Below are positions 41,549 through 48,478 of a DNA stretch of 48,478 bases, piece by piece. The DNA is from an uncultured Acetatifactor sp. (GTDB lineage Bacteria > Bacillota > Clostridia > Lachnospirales > Lachnospiraceae): positions 4,831 to 53,308 of the forward strand of contig CAJTSY010000010.1 of NCBI GenBank assembly GCA_910578995.1. Reading direction: 5' to 3'. The notes under the pieces are model-generated. The model ran no database searches. It saw nothing but the letters and a program-made list of their open reading frames with translations, and had not been told where the DNA came from. The position numbers and the translations under genes were made by a program. The stretch's first letter is position 1, and every line of letters begins with the position of its first letter.

Positions 41549-42544
41549 CTATTTTTCGCACAGAGTTACTGCCATACGTTTTTTTAAGATGCGGATATCC
41601 GGTCCGGTGAGCTTGCACAGGGTGAAGCCGCTGCTGATCCTGGAGAATATCCTGTCGGAATACCTGTCCCGGAGCTCCTCCAGGCTCAGGTTGGTGGAAA
41701 CCAGCGTGGACTTTCTGCGCAGGTTCCGCTCATTCAGGCAGGAGAACAGCTGAGATGTCACAAAACTGTTGGTTATCTCCGTACCCAGGTCATCGATAAT
41801 GAGCAGGTCGCAGCTGTAGAAATAGTCGTAAAAGTCTGCCAGGGCTTCTTTTTCCTTTCTGTCAAAGGAATAGCGTGCCAGGGTGTCGAACATGCCGGAG
41901 GCGCTGAAATAGATCACGGAATGGCCGTACTGCAGCAGCTGTGCCGCAATACATCCGGACAGGAAACTTTTTCCTGTCCCTACTGTACCATAAAAGAAGA
42001 GATTTTGATAGTCTTTTTCGAAATTCTGGACGAATTTCCGACTTAAATTAACCGCTGCTTCGAAACGGCGCAAATCGTCACCCTGATAATAGTCATAGGA
42101 CAGGGTGGAAAAGTTCTCTTTTTCAATCATGTCCTGTATATTGGATTGGGCATAGAGAATGCGGATCTCTTTCTGCCGGAAACAGCGGCATTTCTCCTTG
42201 GTTCCGGCGGCGGTGAGGATATATCCTGTATCCCTGCACTGGGGGCAGTTATAGACGGGATCCAGGTAGTCGCGGGGGAAGCCGTACTGGGCGAGCAGTT
42301 CCTTCTGCCTGGAGGAAATGTCCGCCAACCTGGTATGCAGCTCCCGGAGCGCCTCCCCGTCTCCTTCCAACATGCGCCGTGCGCTGGCTACAGAAAGGGT
42401 GCTGACGGATTCCGCCAGTTCGCGGAATTCCGGGATAGCGTCATAGACTTCCTGCTTTCTGGATTCTGAAAGAGAACGGTTGATATCCCTTGTATGCTCA
42501 TATCCTTTGGTGATCGTACTGTACTGGGAATTGCTGAGTGCCAC
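41549..42544 (-). CDS. DnaC/DnaI-type helicase loader ATPase
   Basis: A 331-residue AAA+ protein that loads the replicative helicase. The N-terminal part is helical, with a zinc site formed by CPQC (100-103) and CRC (119-121); the ATPase domain has Walker A GTVGTGKS (186-193), Walker B LLIIDDLGTE and STNLSLEELRDRYSDRI with the arginine finger region. The start codon is GTG, with AAAGGAG 7 bases upstream. It lies just downstream of dnaD, the usual primosome pairing. Confidence 0.9.
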   Translation of the reverse strand: MALSNSQYSTITKGYEHTRDINRSLSESRKQEVYDAIPEFRELAESVSTLSVASARRMLEGDGEALRELHTRLADISSRQKELLAQYGFPRDYLDPVYNCPQCRDTGYILTAAGTKEKCRCFRQKEIRILYAQSNIQDMIEKENFSTLSYDYYQGDDLRRFEAAVNLSRKFVQNFEKDYQNLFFYGTVGTGKSFLSGCIAAQLLQYGHSVIYFSASGMFDTLARYSFDRKEKEALADFYDYFYSCDLLIIDDLGTEITNSFVTSQLFSCLNERNLRRKSTLVSTNLSLEELRDRYSDRIFSRISSGFTLCKLTGPDIRILKKRMAVTLCEK

Positions 42545-42559
42545 TTTGTTCTCCTTTGG

Positions 42560-43654
42560 CTAATTGCTTACCAGTTCCTGCTCCAGAACGTCAAAATCAT
42601 ACTGATTTTGGGTAAACTGGTTAAAGCGGTTGGCTGTTTTGGGGGGCGCCGGCTTCTTCTGGCGCTGTCTGTAAGTGTCGTCCACCCTGGAAATATCTGA
42701 TTTATGCCGTACATTCTGCTGGTGCCAGTTATTCAGGATGCTCTCGGCATACTCAAACCGGTGCTTGTCCGTGGCCAGAACCGTACGCTCACATGCTTCC
42801 AGGATGATGTCCATGGAAAAGCCATATTCCTTGATCCAGCGGCTGATAAATTCTGCTTCCTTCTTGGTGGGGGAAGCATTCCGGCCCAGGGCGTTCATGA
42901 CGGTGTAGATATTCCTGTCATAGCGGTAGGAGCCCTTCTGTGCCTGGGCAGGGGTGGTAATGCCGGATTCCGCCCAGCTTACGGCTACTTTTTCTATGTA
43001 TTTGAAATCCTTCTTGCCCCTGTCGACACAGTACTGTATCAGATAGTCTACCAGGTCGTCGGAGAAATGGAGAATATCGGTAAAATACAAAATGGTCTTC
43101 ATCTCCTGAGGGGTCAGCGGCCTGCCGATATAGGATTCGGCTATAAACAGAAGCTGTGCGGTCTCCTGGCGGCTTTTAAATTCCTTCAGCTGGTCTGCCG
43201 AGTAGGAAGGCTTTTTGTATGGGCAAGGCTCCGCAGGAGGGAGAGACTCTCCTTCCGGTTGCTTCGCGTCCTCCGGAGAGGGAACGGCCGGGGCGATACT
43301 GACCGGGGCAGGCACAAAGGAGGATGCCGGCCGGGGCATGGGATCCTTTACGGCTCCGGGAACCAGGTCGTGAATCTGAATACCCACCAGATTTTTGTCA
43401 TTGTCGTAATCCAGATCAAGCAGCTTGAGCTTTTGCCAGTATTTAAGGGCCCGCAGCACATCCTTTTCAGTGTGGTTGAACTTGTCCGCAATATCGGATA
43501 TACTGGTTGCCTGGCGGGCGTTCATCATGCGCAGCAGGTAGAAATAAACCTTCAGCTGTGCATCGTTGGCATCTTTCATGTACTCATCGATAAAAAGATT
43601 GGATACAACTGTTGAATCCTGGTCATTTTCCCTGTAAATTGTCAAACGCGACAT
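42560..43654 (-). CDS. dnaD: DnaD domain replication protein
   Basis: A 364-residue primosome protein. An N-terminal winged-helix part (about 30-95, with SISDIADKFNHTEKDVLRAL), a proline-rich linker (about 105-160) and two DnaD/DnaB_2 domains (about 165-235 and 255-325) are visible; YAESILNNWHQQNV is the characteristic C-terminal motif. It helps open DNA and recruit the helicase loader encoded 15 bases downstream. ATG at 43654 is chosen (a GTG precedes it directly). Confidence 0.88.
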   Translation of the reverse strand: MSRLTIYRENDQDSTVVSNLFIDEYMKDANDAQLKVYFYLLRMMNARQATSISDIADKFNHTEKDVLRALKYWQKLKLLDLDYDNDKNLVGIQIHDLVPGAVKDPMPRPASSFVPAPVSIAPAVPSPEDAKQPEGESLPPAEPCPYKKPSYSADQLKEFKSRQETAQLLFIAESYIGRPLTPQEMKTILYFTDILHFSDDLVDYLIQYCVDRGKKDFKYIEKVAVSWAESGITTPAQAQKGSYRYDRNIYTVMNALGRNASPTKKEAEFISRWIKEYGFSMDIILEACERTVLATDKHRFEYAESILNNWHQQNVRHKSDISRVDDTYRQRQKKPAPPKTANRFNQFTQNQYDFDVLEQELVSN

Positions 43655-43680
43655 CACGATACACCCCTGTCCTGATCTGA

Positions 43681-43709
43681 ATTATACTGTTTTCCTGTTT
43701 TCGCGTAAA
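43681..43709 (-). promoter_or_regulatory. dnaD operon promoter
   Basis: On the minus strand TTTACG (43704-43709), 17 bases, TATAAT (43681-43686), about 27 bases before the start codon. Confidence 0.6.
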
Positions 43710-43812
43710 AAGCGGCGGATCCTGTAATGTAAAAAAAGTATAGCACAGGGTTTCCAAAAAAGAAATAGGCATTTTGTCCGAAAGTTTTGGGCTCCCAAGG
43801 ACAGGGGAAAAA

Positions 43813-43839
43813 TGTGGAAAATGTGGATAATGTGGATAA
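43813..43839 (-). promoter_or_regulatory. Three tandem DnaA-box-like 9-mers
   Basis: TGTGGAAAA, TGTGGATAA and TGTGGATAA follow without gaps. The last two are perfect complements of the TTATCCACA DnaA box. They lie about 105 bases upstream of the dnaD promoter. Two weaker boxes (8 of 9) form the arms of the nearby murC terminator. Confidence 0.75.
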
Positions 43840-43873
43840 AACTGACAGACCAAAGTATTTTCCGGCGCCTTCA

Positions 43874-43909
43874 GTAAAAAATATCCACAGGCTTCATCCT
43901 GTGGATATT
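43874..43909 (-). terminator. murC terminator
   Basis: AATATCCACAGG and CCTGTGGATATT form a perfect 12-base stem with a 6-base loop, followed on the minus strand by TTTTT. It starts 9 bases beyond the murC stop. Confidence 0.85.
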
Positions 43910-43917
43910 GTGTATAA

Positions 43918-45294
43918 CTAATTCCCAAGAAGGCTTTCGCCGATTTTTACCACGTCTCCCGCCCCCATGGTTATCAACATGTCACCTTTTATGCAATTTT
44001 CCAACAAAAAGTTTTCAACCTCGTCAAAAGTGGGAAAATAATGGCATTCCTTTCCTAGCGCCTGGATTTCCTGCTGCAGAAGTCCGGAATTTATCTCCGG
44101 GTCATTCTGTTCTCTTGCGGCGTAAATATCCGTGAGAACCACCGCGTCCGCCAGGGTCAGGGACCGGGCGAAATCCTTCAGAAAGGCCTTGGTGCGGGAG
44201 TAGGTGTGGGGTTGGAACACGCACCAGAGCTTCCTGTGGGGATAGTGGGCGGCGGCCTCCAGGGTCACGGTGACCTCCTCGGGATGGTGTGCATAGTCGT
44301 CGATGACAGTGACGCCGCCTATACTGCCCTTGTATTCAAAACGCCGGTCCGTCCCCCTGTAGGCATGAAGCGCCTCACCGGTGACTTTCGGATCCACGCC
44401 CAGGAGATCCGCCAGGGCGACGGCGGCCATGGCGTTGTATACATTGTGCTTGCCGGGTACCTGCAGGTCAAACTGCCGCTCCCTGCCGCAGCCGTGGAGG
44501 CGGAAAGACACATTGCCCCACTGGCCGTAGCGGATCTGGTCAGGGTAGTAATCCGAGGATGCGTCACTGCCAAAAGTGACCACGCGGCAGGCCAGCCCCT
44601 CCGTTATTTCCGCCAGGTTCTCGATCTGCCCGTTGATGATCAGGCAGCCGTCCTCAGGCAGCAGTTCGGCAAATCTGCGGAAGGAATGCCGGATATCTGC
44701 CAGGTCCTTGAAAAAGTCCAGATGATCCTCCCCGATGTTCAGGATAATGCCCACTTTGGGGAAGAAGTCCAGAAAGCTGTTGGTGTATTCGCAGGCTTCC
44801 GTCACAAAGTAACCGGATCTTCCGATCCGTATATTGCCGTCGATGTCCTTCAGGATCCCCCCCACGGCCAGCGTGGGATCCAGTCCTGCGTGGAGAAGGA
44901 TCTCGCTGACCATGGATGTGGTGGTAGTCTTGCCATGGGAGCCGCTGATACCGATGGGAATGTCATAGTTGCGCATGATCTGGCCCATGAGCTGCCCCCT
45001 GGTAAGGCAGGGAAGGTTTTTCGCGTGGGCGGCGGCATATTCCGGATTGTCGGGACGGATGGCGCTGGTAAAAACCACACAGTCGATGGAATCCGTAATA
45101 TTTTCGGCGCGTTGTCCATAAAATACTTTAATCCCCTTTGATTCCAGAACATCGGTTAAGGGGCTGCGGGAACGGTCGGAGCCGGAGACCTGAAAGCCTG
45201 CATCTGCCAGCAGTTCGGCCAGGGCAGACATGCTGACCCCTCCGATGCCCACAAAATAGACGGAAGAGGGGTGGGAAAAATCAATCTGATACAT
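43918..45294 (-). CDS. murC: UDP-N-acetylmuramate--L-alanine ligase
   Basis: Adds L-alanine to UDP-MurNAc, the first step in building the peptidoglycan stem peptide. The 458-residue product has the N-terminal Rossmann domain (YFVGIGGVSMSALAELL), the ATP motif GSHGKTTT (118-125), NIGEDHLDFF, and VIDDYAHHPEEV in the C-terminal domain. Length is normal. A GGAG site precedes the ATG. It is transcribed alone. Confidence 0.96.
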   Translation of the reverse strand: MYQIDFSHPSSVYFVGIGGVSMSALAELLADAGFQVSGSDRSRSPLTDVLESKGIKVFYGQRAENITDSIDCVVFTSAIRPDNPEYAAAHAKNLPCLTRGQLMGQIMRNYDIPIGISGSHGKTTTTSMVSEILLHAGLDPTLAVGGILKDIDGNIRIGRSGYFVTEACEYTNSFLDFFPKVGIILNIGEDHLDFFKDLADIRHSFRRFAELLPEDGCLIINGQIENLAEITEGLACRVVTFGSDASSDYYPDQIRYGQWGNVSFRLHGCGRERQFDLQVPGKHNVYNAMAAVALADLLGVDPKVTGEALHAYRGTDRRFEYKGSIGGVTVIDDYAHHPEEVTVTLEAAAHYPHRKLWCVFQPHTYSRTKAFLKDFARSLTLADAVVLTDIYAAREQNDPEINSGLLQQEIQALGKECHYFPTFDEVENFLLENCIKGDMLITMGAGDVVKIGESLLGN

Positions 45295-45648
45295 AAGGTA
45301 TGCTCCTTCATTTTAGTTTCTTCTTATATTATAAGCATTTTTATGTAAAAATCAAATTTATTTTTCCGAATTCCGGGGAAAAAGAGGAAAGAAGCCCTTC
45401 GCAGGGACGGAATACGGTTTGGTAATAATACAAATTTAGACAAAATTGCTAAAAATTTCAGCATATAAGACTTAATTATATAGAATTTCAATATAAAGCT
45501 CCTTTTTTAATACAAATTTTTCGACATAAATATTCCATTTTGGAAAAGAGTATGCTATAATAATGCTTACTATTAACATCTGGCGTCTATGCCTTCCGGG
45601 GCGGGGAATCCGGGTGTTTTAATAGGAAAGCCGGACAGAGGTGAGGAT
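45295..45648 (+). promoter_or_regulatory. AT-rich region with the glgC promoter
   Basis: No gene in these 354 bases. A promoter is visible: TTCCAT (45533-45538), 17 bases, TATAAT (45556-45561), 87 bases before glgC. TTCGACA at 45520-45526 is the reverse complement of the Spo0A box TGTCGAA and lies 6 bases upstream of the -35 box. The rest is AT-rich and would also hold the murC promoter, which I could not define. Confidence 0.55.
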
Positions 45649-46923
45649 ATGATCAAGAAAGAAATGATTGCCATGCTGCTGGCAGGCGGCCAGGGCAGCC
45701 GGTTGGGCGTGCTGACTGCAAAAATGGCGAAGCCTGCCGTGGCCTTCGGGGGAAAATACCGCATCATTGACTTTCCCCTTTCCAACTGTATCAATTCCGG
45801 TGTGGACACGGTGGGGGTCCTGACCCAGTACCAGCCCCTGCGGCTGAACAGCCATATCGGAATCGGGATTCCCTGGGATCTGGACCGCAATATCGGGGGA
45901 GTCACGGTATTGCCGCCCTACGAAAGGCTTTCCAGCAGCGAATGGTATACGGGAACGGCCAATGCCATCTACCAGAACCTGGAATACATGGAGAGCTACC
46001 ATCCCGAGTATGTGCTGATCCTTTCCGCCGACCACATCTACAAGATGGATTATGAACAGATGCTGGAATTCCATAAGGAAAAGGGCGCTGAGGTGACCAT
46101 TGCCGTGATGTCCGTTCCCAGGGAGGAGGCCGGCCGCTTCGGCATCATGACGGTGGACGACAGGAACAAGATATTCAGGTTTGAGGAGAAGCCAGCCAAT
46201 CCCCAGAGCAGCCTGGCCAGTATGGGAATCTACATATTTAACTGGAGGACGCTGAGAAGGGCCCTTCTGGCTATGGCGGGACAGCCGGCGTTGGACTTCG
46301 GCAGGCATGTGATCCCCTATTTCCTCAGAAAGGGCGCTCCCATGTACGCCTATGAGTTTAACGGCTACTGGAAGGACGTGGGAACCCTGCAGTCCTACTG
46401 GGAGGCCAACATGGAACTGATCGATATCGTGCCGGAGTTCAATCTGTATGAAGAGTACTGGAAGGTCTATACCAAGAGCGAGATTCAGCCGCCGCAGTAT
46501 TTCTCCGCGGACAGCGTGGTGGAGCGCAGCATCATCGGCGAGGGGACTGACATCTATGGAAAAGTATACAATTCCGTGATCGGCTGCGGGGTTACCATAG
46601 GCAGGAACACGGTGGTGAGGGACTCCATTGTCATGAACAACACCCGGACGGGGGACGACTGCGAGCTGTACAGGGCGATTGTGGCTGAGGAAGTGAGACT
46701 AGGCAACCATGTGCGCCTGGGAATCGGGGAGGAGGCGGAGAACGACACGGCTCCCCACATTTACAACCACGGATTTGTCACCGTCGGCGAGAAGAGCGTC
46801 ATTCCCAACGGGATAACGGTGGGAAAAAATACCGTTATCTTCGGTGTGACTACGGGGGCGGATTACGCGGACCATGCCCTTCCAGGCGGCAAATCTTTGA
46901 TTAAGGCAGGTGAGCAGCAATGA
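45649..46923 (+). CDS. glgC: Glucose-1-phosphate adenylyltransferase, catalytic subunit
   Basis: Makes ADP-glucose for glycogen synthesis. The 424-residue product shows MLLAGGQGSRLGVLTAKMAKPAV (pyrophosphorylase loop), GTANAIYQN, the catalytic Asp in SADHIYKMDY, FEEKP and the C-terminal left-handed beta-helix (about 290-410). The ATG at 45649 follows AGAGGTGAGG. It overlaps glgD by 4 bases, and together they should form the two-subunit Firmicute enzyme. Confidence 0.95.
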   Translation: MIKKEMIAMLLAGGQGSRLGVLTAKMAKPAVAFGGKYRIIDFPLSNCINSGVDTVGVLTQYQPLRLNSHIGIGIPWDLDRNIGGVTVLPPYERLSSSEWYTGTANAIYQNLEYMESYHPEYVLILSADHIYKMDYEQMLEFHKEKGAEVTIAVMSVPREEAGRFGIMTVDDRNKIFRFEEKPANPQSSLASMGIYIFNWRTLRRALLAMAGQPALDFGRHVIPYFLRKGAPMYAYEFNGYWKDVGTLQSYWEANMELIDIVPEFNLYEEYWKVYTKSEIQPPQYFSADSVVERSIIGEGTDIYGKVYNSVIGCGVTIGRNTVVRDSIVMNNTRTGDDCELYRAIVAEEVRLGNHVRLGIGEEAENDTAPHIYNHGFVTVGEKSVIPNGITVGKNTVIFGVTTGADYADHALPGGKSLIKAGEQQ

Positions 46924-48041
46924 GGGCCATCGGAATCATTTTAGCCGGCGGCAATAACCGCAGGATGCGGGAGCTGTCCCAGAGGAGGGCGGTCTGCGCC
47001 ATGCCCATTGCAGGCAGCTACCGCAGCATTGATTTTACCCTGAGCAATATGTCGAATTCCCATATCCAGAAGGTGGCTGTGCTGACACAGTACAACGCCA
47101 GCAGCCTGCATGACCACCTGAGCTCTTCCAAGTGGTGGGATTTCGGGCGGAAACAAGGAGGGCTGTTCACCTTCACCCCGGCGGTGACGGCCCAGAACGG
47201 CAACTGGTACAGAGGCACCGCGGATGCCATTTACCAGAACCTGGATTTCCTCAAAAGTAGCCATGAACCCTATGTGGTGGTGGCCTCCGGGGACGGGGTG
47301 TACAAACTGGACTTCAACAAGATGCTGGAATTCCATGTGGAGCGGAAAGCGGATATTACGGTGGTATGCCGGGATATGGAGGAAGGGGCTGACTTAGAGC
47401 GCTATGGCACCGTCCGCCTGAACGAGGAGAGCCGCATCGAAGAGTTTGAGGAAAAACCCCTCTGCGCCAAGTCGGATGTCATATCCTGCGGAATCTACAT
47501 TCTGCGGCGGCGGCAGCTCATCGAAATGATAGAAAAATGTGCGGAGGAGGACAGATACGATTTTGTCAGGGACATTTTGATCCGATATAAAGATGTAAGG
47601 AGGATTTACGGTTACAAGATAAGGGATTACTGGAGAAACATCGCCTCGGTGGAGGATTATTACAGGACAAACATGGATTTCCTGAAACCGGAGGTGAGGA
47701 CTTTCTTTTTCAAGCAGTATCCGGACATCTATTCCAAGGTGGACGACCTGGCTCCGGCAAAGTACAATCCGGGGGCCAGCGTGAGGAACAGCCTGGTCTC
47801 CAGCGGGTGCATCGTCAACGGCGTGGTAGAAAACTCCGTGATATTCAAAAAAAGTTATATAGGAAACAGCTGTGTCATCAAAAATTCCATCATCCTGAAT
47901 GACGTCTACATAGGCAACAACACATGCATTGAGAACTGCATCGTGGAGAGCCACAGCACCATTCGGGCGGATTCCCACTACGTGGGTGAGGACGGTCATA
48001 TCCGCATTGTAGTTGAGCGGAATGAAAGATATACAATGTAA
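46920..48041 (+). CDS. glgD: GlgD subunit of ADP-glucose pyrophosphorylase
   Basis: The 373-residue partner of GlgC. The N-terminal loop reads LAGGNNRRMRELSQRRAV, with several changes from the catalytic GGQGSRL motif, and SGDGVYKLDF replaces SADHIYKMDY, consistent with GlgD being mainly a non-catalytic or weakly catalytic modulator. The beta-helix C terminus is present. Translationally coupled to glgC. No glgA or glgB is within the window. Confidence 0.95.
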   Translation: MRAIGIILAGGNNRRMRELSQRRAVCAMPIAGSYRSIDFTLSNMSNSHIQKVAVLTQYNASSLHDHLSSSKWWDFGRKQGGLFTFTPAVTAQNGNWYRGTADAIYQNLDFLKSSHEPYVVVASGDGVYKLDFNKMLEFHVERKADITVVCRDMEEGADLERYGTVRLNEESRIEEFEEKPLCAKSDVISCGIYILRRRQLIEMIEKCAEEDRYDFVRDILIRYKDVRRIYGYKIRDYWRNIASVEDYYRTNMDFLKPEVRTFFFKQYPDIYSKVDDLAPAKYNPGASVRNSLVSSGCIVNGVVENSVIFKKSYIGNSCVIKNSIILNDVYIGNNTCIENCIVESHSTIRADSHYVGEDGHIRIVVERNERYTM

Positions 48042-48082
48042 CGAAAGGCGGTCTAGGGTTCCTGACTAAGGGGGTTTTGCAG

Positions 48083-48355
48083 ATGCAGGTTACAGATGTT
48101 CGCGTACGTAAAATTGCGAAGGAAGGCAGGATGAAGGCTGTTGTATCGATTACCTTGGATGAAGAATTTGTGGTACATGATATTAAGGTAATTGAAGGAG
48201 ACAAGGGTCTGTTCATCGCAATGCCCAGCAAGAGGACGGCCGATGGGGAATACAAGGATATTGCCCATCCCATCAATTCCTCTACCAGAGACGCGATCCA
48301 GAAGGCCATTCTGGAGAGCTACGAAAAGGCTCTGTTGGAGCCGGACGGGGAATAG
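48083..48355 (+). CDS. spoVG: SpoVG family regulator
   Basis: The 90-residue SpoVG protein, an RNA/DNA-binding regulator named for its role in sporulation and found widely in Firmicutes and spirochaetes. MQVTDVRVRKIAKEGRMKAVVSITLD, FIAMPSKR and DIAHPINSSTRDAIQ are family hallmarks. The ATG at 48083 lies 9 bases after AAGGGGGT; a TTG two codons earlier is too close to it. It is followed directly by a strong terminator. Confidence 0.95.
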   Translation: MQVTDVRVRKIAKEGRMKAVVSITLDEEFVVHDIKVIEGDKGLFIAMPSKRTADGEYKDIAHPINSSTRDAIQKAILESYEKALLEPDGE

Positions 48356-48391
48356 AACGTGACAGCATTGGTATTGACATTAGAATCCCCC

Positions 48392-48425
48392 AAATGCCAT
48401 GGCGGTAAGCCATGGCATTTTTATT
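48392..48425 (+). terminator. spoVG intrinsic terminator
   Basis: AAATGCCATGGC and GCCATGGCATTT form a perfect 12-base stem with a 5-base loop, followed by TTATT. It ends exactly where the intron-like sequence begins. Confidence 0.9.
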
Positions 48426-48478
48426 GTATGACGGGCATGCCCGTGTTCTGTGGTGAAAGTCCACATAGGCGTAGCTAC
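48426..48478 (+). mobile_element. 5' end of a group IIC intron (cut by window edge)
   Basis: Directly after the terminator T-run the sequence starts GTATGACGGGCATG and continues with GTGGTGAAAGTCCAC. This matches, in order and spacing, the start of bacterial class C group II introns such as that of Oceanobacillus iheyensis (GTGTGCCCGGCATG, then GGGTGAGAGTCCC). Class C introns characteristically insert just after intrinsic terminator hairpins, as here. The reverse transcriptase gene, if present, lies beyond the right edge. Confidence 0.75.

Noticed and set aside
43813..43909. Chromosomal replication origin
   Set aside because: DnaA boxes are present, but dnaA, dnaN, rpmH and a long AT-rich unwinding region are not, so a regulatory or titration role is more likely.

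Overview
The window looks like chromosome from a spore-forming Firmicute of the Lachnospiraceae (Clostridium cluster XIVa) type. I infer this from the paired glgC-glgD genes, the spoVG and cwlD sporulation genes, a MecA adaptor, a DnaD/DnaI-type primosome pair, a standard Firmicute atp operon, AGGAGG ribosome binding sites and the overall GC content. I did no database search, so the family assignment is an inference from gene content.

Region by region: (1) 1-4.4 kb holds a pyruvate formate-lyase gene on the minus strand that stops just before the glycyl-radical domain, a divergent small DUF1858 gene, mecA, and a 560-base intergenic region with a good promoter and a possible structured leader ahead of a 78-residue unknown gene. 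(2) 4.46-6.87 kb holds a membrane-anchored GH18 protein and the first 197 codons of cwlD, the spore-cortex amidase. (3) 6,833-22,752 is a 15.9-kb mobile element inserted inside cwlD. It carries three tandem large serine recombinase genes and a small gene next to them, a GntR/ABC transporter cassette, ogt, several decayed genes (Rpn-like, HxlR, GNAT) and a glycosidase cargo (GH27 and GH88 intact, GH43 and GH35 wrecked). The missing end of cwlD lies on its far side, in the frame needed to rebuild a 235-residue protein if the element leaves. The two element ends form an imperfect inverted repeat (19 of 25 positions) around a 2-base GA core, as expected for a serine recombinase attachment site. 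(4) 22.9-27 kb holds sua5, rpiB, upp, a coiled-coil SleB-type wall hydrolase and a DUF402 gene. (5) 27.1-34.8 kb is a complete atpZIBEFHAGDC operon whose c subunit carries a sodium-type ion-binding signature. (6) 34.8-39.6 kb holds a small conserved unknown gene, a methyltransferase and two membrane-anchored unknown proteins. (7) 39.6-45.3 kb is mostly minus strand: bioY with a BirA-like operator, a divergent PRPP synthetase, dnaC/dnaI, dnaD and murC, with a tandem DnaA-box cluster between dnaD and murC. (8) 45.6-48.48 kb holds glgC, glgD and spoVG, then an intrinsic terminator followed at once by what reads as the 5' end of a group IIC intron cut by the window edge.

The most striking system is the cwlD-interrupting element. 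It has the architecture of intervening elements such as skin in sigK or SPbeta in spsM, which a serine recombinase removes in the mother cell during sporulation. Whether this element is excised on schedule or has simply inactivated cwlD cannot be decided from sequence alone. Several cargo genes are decayed, but the recombinases and both ends look intact.
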